From the NCBI GenBank assembly GCA_907165275.2, contig OU015652.1:5533001-5597000 (forward strand): a DNA stretch of 64,000 bases. The letters run 5' to 3'. Position numbers and translations under genes: made by a program. A model generated the notes under the pieces. The model was not told where the DNA came from. It saw only the letters and a list, made by a program, of their open reading frames with translations, and searched no databases. This document shows, piece after piece, positions 58,921 to 64,000 of the stretch. The stretch comes from Zygaena filipendulae. Lineage: Eukaryota; Arthropoda; Insecta; Lepidoptera; Zygaenidae. The stretch's first letter is position 1; each line of letters begins with the position of its first letter.

Positions 58921-58926
58921 ACTCAC

Positions 58927-58968
58927 ATTCATGAGCAGGTCCGGTGAGGAGGAGCCCTTGCCGCTCAT
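58927..58968 (-). CDS. Candidate alternative first coding exon A (unknown gene)
   Basis: Reads MSGKGSSSPDLLMN and then a consensus donor GTGAGT at 58926-58921, ending in phase 0. The frame stays open upstream to another ATG at 59169, giving an Arg/Pro/Gly-rich N-terminal extension of 67 codons. That extension is more likely 5' UTR of the CpG island, because its composition is what GC-rich DNA encodes by chance. No matching acceptor lies between here and the donor island, so this would be a first exon. The rest of the gene would lie at lower coordinates. I do not recognise the protein. The link to the exons at 13811, 9697 and 1762 is inferred from shared strand and phase. Confidence 0.5.
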
Positions 58969-59400
58969 GTCGGCGGCGTCGTTGGCGCATATCACACACT
59001 CACAGCAGGTGACACTCGCGAGGCGGCGCGGGCGCAGGCGCGGGCGGCGCTGGGGCGCGGGCGGTCTGCGTGGCTGCGTGCGCTGAGGCCCGAGCGACCG
59101 CGACTGCCGTGCGGCGTCCCCCACCGCACCACGCAAGCCCCCACCGCTACCGGCTGCCTCATTTCTCACTATAATTTGCGTGTTGCTCGTTTTTTACCAT
59201 TATTACTCCCCCGTTTTGTTTTACGTATTATCGAGTGCATCCCGCTCGCACCGGGCCACGGCCGCCATGCGCAGCGAGCGCGCCGCCCAGATAATAGCCG
59301 CGTGCAATTACCTCTCGGACTAGCGTCGCGCCGCGCCGCCACCCGCGCCTGCTTGATGCCGATGGCGCGCGCGACTTGTGGCGGCATCTAGTAGCGAGCG
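58960..59400 (-). promoter_or_regulatory. CpG-rich island upstream of candidate exon A
   Basis: About 440 bp of CpG-dense DNA in otherwise AT-rich surroundings, directly 5' (minus strand) of the exon ending at 58927. It is open in several frames on both strands, as expected for GC-rich DNA. Read as promoter plus 5' UTR by position; no start site is proven. Confidence 0.5.
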
Positions 59401-59632
59401 GCAGAACGAAATTTTACACAATTGCCTAGGCTCCCGAAAGAAAATCTAAAAATAACGAATAGAGAAGAACTACGCTTGCCTTTGTATGACGTTCTTTTAT
59501 CGTTGTCTACTTAATTTATTAATTTTCACATATCTACACGTTTGTCTATGATAACTTTAACCTTAGTCTCTAGTTGTACCTACAGTGTCCAGGACCAACT
59601 ACTACTACAAATAGATATCTTACCGCCGCACT
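59401..59632. other. Non-coding DNA 5' of the exon A island
   Basis: No recognised feature between the CpG island and the foldback MITE. Confidence 0.4.
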
Positions 59633-59858
59633 CAGAGTCGACTTTAATGATTACTTAGTTAAGTATCGATTTTTAAAAAAAACTACCGCAATCAGACAAG
59701 TTTATTAAATTAATGTTAATTGGCATTTAACTAATTAAGTTACATCTCAATAAAAGCCAATTAACATTAATTTACTGAACGTCTCTGATTGCGGCAGTTT
59801 TGTTTTAAAAATCTATACTTAACTAAATTATCATTAAAGTCGACTCTGAGTGCGGCCG
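59633..59858. mobile_element. Foldback MITE family, copy with clean TTA duplication
   Basis: Starts CCGCCGCACTCAGAGTCGAC and ends with the complement GACTCTGAGTGCGGCCG. TTA lies at 59630-59632 and again at 59859-59861. Three-base TTA/TAA duplications point to a PIF/Harbinger-type (Tourist-like) MITE. Confidence 0.75.
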
Positions 59859-59861
59859 TTA

Positions 59862-60645
59862 GAGACTTTTTTAGTTTTCTACTACCAAACATCTCACATG
59901 AAGTTAGTAAACTATATTTGTTTGTTCTGCCATTGTCAGTCATGTTTTTAAGTTTTTACCCATGAAAGTTATTTCCCAATTTGGTAAAAATTAACTTCAT
60001 GATAAGTAATAACACTAGAGAGTAAAATAAAAAGTACAAATCTAAACTGAAACAAAATAGTTAACTGAACTCAAACGCTCTACGCAGCGTAGCGCTTCGT
60101 AGCAAAAGCGTAGCATGCGTAAAAAGTAAATCGAAGCTTTAATATTTTTTTTAAATAAAAGTTTTAATTTTGGCAATCGACTTTACTTTACTTTTCTTAA
60201 ATATTTACTTCATTATATCAATTTTTTAATTCTTTCTTTTATCGTAAATATTCATATTTAGAGTTCAACGAGATCGTGATAATTTTAATTTTATTTCTTA
60301 ATATCAGATGTGGAGATTCCTGGGAACTCTTTATTTCTTAACTCTTACTTAATTGAGATAAGAAATAACTACGCTATTACAAATCTAATAATGATTAATT
60401 ATGTTAATGAAAACTTCTAATGATGTGTATTATGTAATAATGTAGCGGTGTCCTTAGTGGAAGATGAAGCTATTTTTCAGAACTTGAAACTCGATTATAT
60501 AGCGGAAAGCAATAGCGGAAAGTATAGGTGCTTACTTCTTCTTCTTCTGAAATTTCAGACAGCATATCTAAAGTAGGCTCTATAGCCTCTCTACAAAATT
60601 GTTTATTGTCTTTTCTCATTATAATAAAAATAATACAATACCTAA
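59862..60645. other. AT-rich DNA between two MITE copies
   Basis: Nothing recognised apart from a CGCAGCGTAGCGCTTCGTAG stretch of short GTAGC-type units near 60081-60120. Confidence 0.4.
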
Positions 60646-60882
60646 CGGCCCCACTCAGAGTCGACTTTAATGGTTACTTATTTAAGGATGGATTTTTAAA
60701 ACAAAACTGCCGCAATCAGAGACGTTCAGTAAATTAATGTTAATTGGGATTTAATAAGATGTAACTTAATTAGTTAAATGCCAATTAACATTAATTTACT
60801 GAACGTCTCTGATTGCGGCAGTTTTATTTTAAAAATCTATACTTAACTAAGTAATCATTAAAGTCGACTCTGAGTGCGGTGG
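60646..60882. mobile_element. Foldback MITE family, copy 3' of the btd-like gene
   Basis: 237 bp with TAA at 60643-60645 and 60883-60885. The central segment is inverted relative to the copies at 43474 and 59633 (TTTAATAAGATGTAACTTAA here, TTAAGTTACATCTCATTAAA at 43591). The long paired arms would form a hairpin in any read-through transcript. Confidence 0.75.
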
Positions 60883-61007
60883 TAAATCAACTAAATAGTA
60901 TCTATTAGTAATAGTGTGATTTATATAGAGGGCCTACCTAAATTATGGAGGGATTGAATCCTTTGTGATTGTAATAAAAATAAGAACATTTCAGAGTAAA
61001 AGATACA

Positions 61008-61013
61008 TTTATT
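61008..61013 (-). terminator. Distal poly(A) signal AATAAA, btd-like gene
   Basis: AATAAA on the minus strand about 305 nt past the stop, in AT-rich DNA. Either this or the signal at 61221 could be used. The foldback MITE at 60646-60882 begins about 125 nt further downstream. Confidence 0.45.
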
Positions 61014-61220
61014 TTTATAAAGAATAGATATAATGACAATTACATCCATGACGCGATTTGTCGCGTTTTTATCCAAGGCACATTATATACAAGGCACATT
61101 GTATAAGTTACTTAAAAATTAACAAATTTAACATTATATCTACATATCAACATCACATTTTAAATTCACGTGGTAACTTAAATTACTTAACAATCTAGCT
61201 CACTTCCGTTATAAAACTAT

Positions 61221-61226
61221 TTTATT
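61221..61226 (-). terminator. Proximal poly(A) signal AATAAA, btd-like gene
   Basis: AATAAA on the minus strand about 90 nt past the stop codon at 61318. This would give a short 3' UTR. Confidence 0.4.
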
Positions 61227-61317
61227 TTACCTTATACCTACTTATATGCAACAAAACAGTTTGATACAACACAGAGTTGACTTACTACTTACTGTCAATG
61301 CTTCCGAACTACGATTA

Positions 61318-62623
61318 TTACTGACTTAATGCTACAGGAGGTTGTACTTGTAAATTGTAATGTCCCTGAAAGAAGGCGTAGTTTTCTTTACCGCCACACT
61401 GATAGGGGGCGTAAGGCGTCGGATAGTGTTGGAAGGCACGAGGGTCGCGGGTGGAGGGCCGTGCGTACAGCGCGTGAACGTCTTGCTGTACCTCCGGATA
61501 CCAGGAACCCGTGCCCATCACGCCTCCAGCACTAAACACTCCACTGTTATAACCACTCGCCGCACTGGTAAAATTAGGCGCAACCGACGCATAATTCACC
61601 GACTTCGACGCCGCACTTACGACCGGCACTGTTCCACAATTCATGCTACCGATAGAAATTCCTGGAGCAACAGCTTCGTTTGCAGCTTCGATTTTACTCT
61701 CTGGCCGTTTAGTTGGATCTTCCTTATCACTGTCTTTTGTCTTCTTGCTTTTCCTCGAACCGTTAGCGTGCGTCTTCACGTGTTTCGCGAGGTGGTCGGA
61801 CCTCATGAAACGTTTCGTGCACATTTGGCAGGCGAATCTCTTCTCACCGGTGTGGGTGCGCAGATGGCGCTGCAGCTCATCGGATCGCGTGAACCGTTTG
61901 CCGCAGAACAACCAGTTGCAAACGAAGGGTCTCTCGCCGGTGTGCCAGCGAAGGTGAGCCTTCAGGTGGGACGTTTTGCCGTACACTTTCCCGCAGCCGG
62001 GCACGTGACAGATGTGCTCACGTTTGGCACCGTCTTTTCCGTAATTAGGTCCTAGGCCAGCAGCTTCGGTGAGGCAGTTGGGGCATCGACATTTGGCGCA
62101 CCTTCGCTGGAGCTCACGTGCTTCTTCGGCGGCGGCGGCGGCGGCGGCGGCTGGGGGCCAGTACGCGGGGTACTGCGGGTAGGCGGGCAGCTCTCGCCAC
62201 GTTGGTGCTGGTGCCGCAGCCGGGGCGCCCCAACCACCCGACGAGGCGCTGCTGCTCGATGACAAGTCCGACGCCGGAGACAGCGCGTCACTTCGACCAT
62301 AACTACATCCGTATCCAGACATCATATTCATCATCTGTAACATAAAAGCAAAAATTAATATTTACGGTAAACAAATTAAGTTTAATTTAAAACAGCTTTA
62401 CAGTTCATCAAATAATTATTATTGGACGTTTATCGATAGTTACTCAAATAACATAATTTACGCTGATACTAAATAAAATGATGATTTAATGTTAAGGTCT
62501 CAAATAGTTTACGATGTAGTTTATGAAAACATCAAGACTTTACGTAACTGCTATTAATAAACATATTAAATAAAGTAGGGCGGGCGGACGGACCTGATGC
62601 GCGGGCGGGTCCACGTACTGCAT
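61318..62623 (-). CDS. btd: Sp-family zinc-finger transcription factor, buttonhead/Sp5-like (two coding exons)
   Basis: Nuclear transcription factor predicted to bind GC/GT boxes. In Drosophila, buttonhead acts in head segmentation and appendage growth. Model: exon 1 at 62594-62623 (10 codons), intron 62335-62593, exon 2 at 61318-62334, 348 residues in all. In the spliced protein: Ser/Ala/Pro-rich N-terminus, an 8-residue Ala run near residues 72-79 (GCC repeats), Btd box at 88-97 ([10 protein letters not shown]), then three C2H2 fingers with ligands C119/C124/H137/H141, C149/C154/H167/H171 and C179/C182/H195/H199. The recognition helices [16 protein letters not shown] and RSDHLAKH are those of Sp proteins. 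The C-terminus is Ser/Tyr/Pro-rich. The stretch from CRCPNC through [11 protein letters not shown] favours btd/Sp5 over Sp8/9 or Spps. The usual SPLALLAATC box is not seen. Finger 3 has CQMC where CPxC is usual. The continuous open frame reaches an ATG at 62343, but that ATG lies inside a strong acceptor (TTTTATGTTACAG), so the main exon starts at 62334. Fingers and family are certain; the orthologue choice is good but unproven. Confidence 0.9.
62335..62593 (-). other. Intron of the btd-like gene (proposed)
   Basis: A 259-nt interval, AT-rich except at the donor end. It is bounded by GT at 62593-62592 and by a T-rich tract ending TTACAG at 62335. The 3' end is a strong acceptor; the 5' end is less certain. 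Confidence 0.6.
62594..62623 (-). CDS. btd: Candidate first coding exon of the btd-like gene
   Basis: Reads [10 protein letters not shown] and ends CAG before GTCCGT. The phase is 0 and matches the acceptor at 62334/62335, so the join continues into MMNMMSGYG. The ATG at 62623 is the first in frame after a TAA about 30 codons upstream, and has A at -3. The donor has GT and G at +5 but lacks A at +3 and +4, so it is weak. A start within the next exon (62334) is the main alternative. Confidence 0.6.
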
Positions 62624-62624
62624 T

Positions 62625-62870
62625 TCCGGTAAAAGTGGTGACAACGTAGTGCGACGAAAACCTTCAACTGTGTAATTACAGGGCGGCGCACCGCTCGCGC
62701 CGAGACGTTTTTAATAACTGGCTTGGAATAGAGCTAACGAGCGGTTGTCACCTCGCCCCGGCCCCGCTCCGCCCCGAGGGAGCCCGAGAGCGGCGCGCGC
62801 GCACCCCTCACCCCGCGCTATAGGCCAACTCCGGCGCAGCCTCCGACACACCCCACCCCAGCCCGTGAAA
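62625..62870 (-). promoter_or_regulatory. CpG- and GC-box-rich promoter island of the btd-like gene
   Basis: The GC-richest non-coding block at the right end lies directly upstream of the first coding exon. It has GGGGCGG-type boxes near 62755-62780 and long alternating CG runs near 62790-62815. On the minus strand a TTTAAAG element lies just upstream, near 62880. GC boxes are what Sp proteins bind, so self-regulation is possible (inference). The exact start site cannot be read from sequence. Confidence 0.55.
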
Positions 62871-62879
62871 TATGAGCTT

Positions 62880-63217
62880 TAAAGTTTGGTAAAACGAAAT
62901 AGATCTTTGTAGTTTATAGTTATCTACTTGTAGACCGTATACAATATGCAATTACAATAATTATTGTAAAATTACTTAAAATTTACAGTTGTAATTAACT
63001 TTTTTGTTCATATATCTTGAACAATTTTAGATTATTTATTAATATTCTCTTGCCCTTATGTCACAAAAATTTACAAGCAGAATATGTAGAGATTTTATAG
63101 ATGTATCTTTGAATAATGTTCAAGGATGTTATCAAACTAGATATGAGCTTACCTGATTATAATAACAGAATGAGTGTAGTTATAGTATAGGTACTATGGG
63201 AAACACGATATTATACA
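62880..63217. other. AT-rich flank upstream of the btd-like promoter
   Basis: No gene, repeat end or clear motif cluster. Confidence 0.4.
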
Positions 63218-63415
63218 TCCTACTAATATTATAAATGTGAAAGTGTGGATGTTTGGATGTTTTTACTCAATCACGCAAAAACGGCTAAGCGGATTTGGAT
63301 GAAATTTGGCATGAACGTTGTCAGGGGTACAGAGAAAGACATAGGTAACTTTTTATCACGGAATTCCCGCGGGAACTCCGAAATTACCGCGTGTGAAACC
63401 GCGGGGCACAGCTAG
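63218..63415 (+). mobile_element. Helitron-like element, complete and best preserved copy
   Basis: A|TCCTACTAATATTATAAATG at the left, GGAATTCCCGCGGGAACTCC and GTGAAACCGCGGGGCACAG before CTAG|T at the right. The AATCACGCAAAAACGGCTAA middle is intact. A good family reference. Confidence 0.75.
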
Positions 63416-64000
63416 TACCTAATAATGGAAAACTACTAAAAAAATATACATCTGTATGCGAAACTCTACCTACCTACTCCTAAGACCTGTGTAGTTAGGC
63501 ACGTACTACCTACCTATATTATAATTATCATGTATTTATACAAAATAACATCACTAGTAAAAGCCATCTACGTGTACCTAAAGTAATATACTTAATAATA
63601 TTTCTCTGTTTCCAACTCCGAGACGCTTACTTAATGTTTTTAATTTTTTCTCTATTTCGGTCGGCAGTTCGCCGCAGACGCATATGATTTATGCATATTC
63701 GACCGGAGCCAAACCTTTAATTACACGTTGTTAAAATATGGCAGTTTGTTAAATTGTTCGCTCTGCTTTTGTTTTACTAAACGCCGCGCTCTCTACGCGC
63801 TGCCTTTTCCCTCGGATTGATTGTAATTTGATATATATATATTTTTTCTATTTTCCCATAACTGGTTTCAAACCAGACATTCAAACTGGTAAGCTTAAAA
63901 TATTCTTATAAGTCTAGACATTATTAAAACCGTATTTGTAAAATTATTTTTTTCATAAGTACCTACCTATAACAAATTTAAGATTGTCCTTAAGATTTCC
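63416..64000. promoter_or_regulatory. Upstream DNA with candidate enhancer segment 63655-63830
   Basis: 63655-63830 is non-repetitive, with ATATGATTTATGCATATTCG, AACCTTTAATTACACG and TGCTTTTGTTTTAC sites (homeodomain, POU and Sox/Fox-like cores), about 1 kb upstream of the btd-like start. The remainder is AT-rich with TACCTACC microsatellites. Enhancer role is inferred. Confidence 0.3.

Larger units (their letters stand above)
60883..61317 (-). other. Probable 3' UTR and 3' flank of the btd-like gene
   Basis: AT-rich non-coding DNA between the stop codon and the foldback MITE. Apart from the two poly(A) signals listed separately I see no gene or repeat here. Confidence 0.6.

Noticed and set aside
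61360..62055. 231-codon plus-strand frame opposite the zinc-finger exon
   Set aside because: Antisense shadow of the btd-like coding exon. The zinc-finger frame on the minus strand explains it.

Overview
The window looks like lepidopteran (butterfly or moth) nuclear DNA. It is AT-rich and full of short TACC/GGTA microsatellites. It carries many copies of a CCCGCGGGAATTCCGGGATAAAAAGTACCCTATGTCC-type repeat with Helitron-like ends, plus insect LINE tails, tRNA-derived SINE pieces, a mariner relic and several MITE families. No long protein-coding blocks are seen except at the right end, so most of the 64 kb is intron or intergenic DNA around developmental-type genes. No database search was possible; lineage and family calls rest on recognised motifs.

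Right end (about 60.9-62.9 kb, minus strand): one confidently recognised gene, a Sp-family zinc-finger transcription factor with a Btd box (CRCPNC) and three C2H2 fingers of the GC-box-binding type. It is best read as the buttonhead/Sp5 orthologue. The long open frame starts three codons inside an intron. A 30-nt first coding exon at 62594-62623 joins in phase to the main exon at 62334, giving a 348-residue protein. A CpG- and GC-box-rich promoter island lies upstream (62625-62870), poly(A) signals lie at 61221 and 61008, and two copies of a long foldback MITE lie 3' of the gene.

Rest of the window (minus strand): four small exon-like segments, each with a good donor and all in phase 0, at 58927-58968, 13811-13888, 9697-9744 and 1762-1815. 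Three start with ATG and sit next to CpG-rich islands (alternative first exons). The fourth is a 48-nt internal exon open only in phase 0. They are best explained as the 5' part of one or more long minus-strand genes with several promoters, whose body lies beyond position 1. I do not recognise the protein.

Between them lie non-repetitive GC-balanced islands that may be regulatory. Two stand out: a block of about 310-330 bp present twice (42071-42400 and 51916-52224, same orientation), and a paired homeodomain-type motif cluster present at 10008-10040 and 24330-24376. Neither has transposon ends that I can see.

Mobile DNA: about two dozen Helitron-like copies; a 945-bp TIR element (6806-7750); a mariner deletion derivative with intact ends (43938-44525); a tail-to-tail MITE pair (44554-45009); a foldback family with TTA/TAA target duplications (four copies, one inserted in a SINE); other MITEs at 26373, 39008, 39825 and 53393; and 5'-truncated LINE fragments of jockey-like (7885-8768 and 52990-53384) and RTE-like (48184-48570) type.
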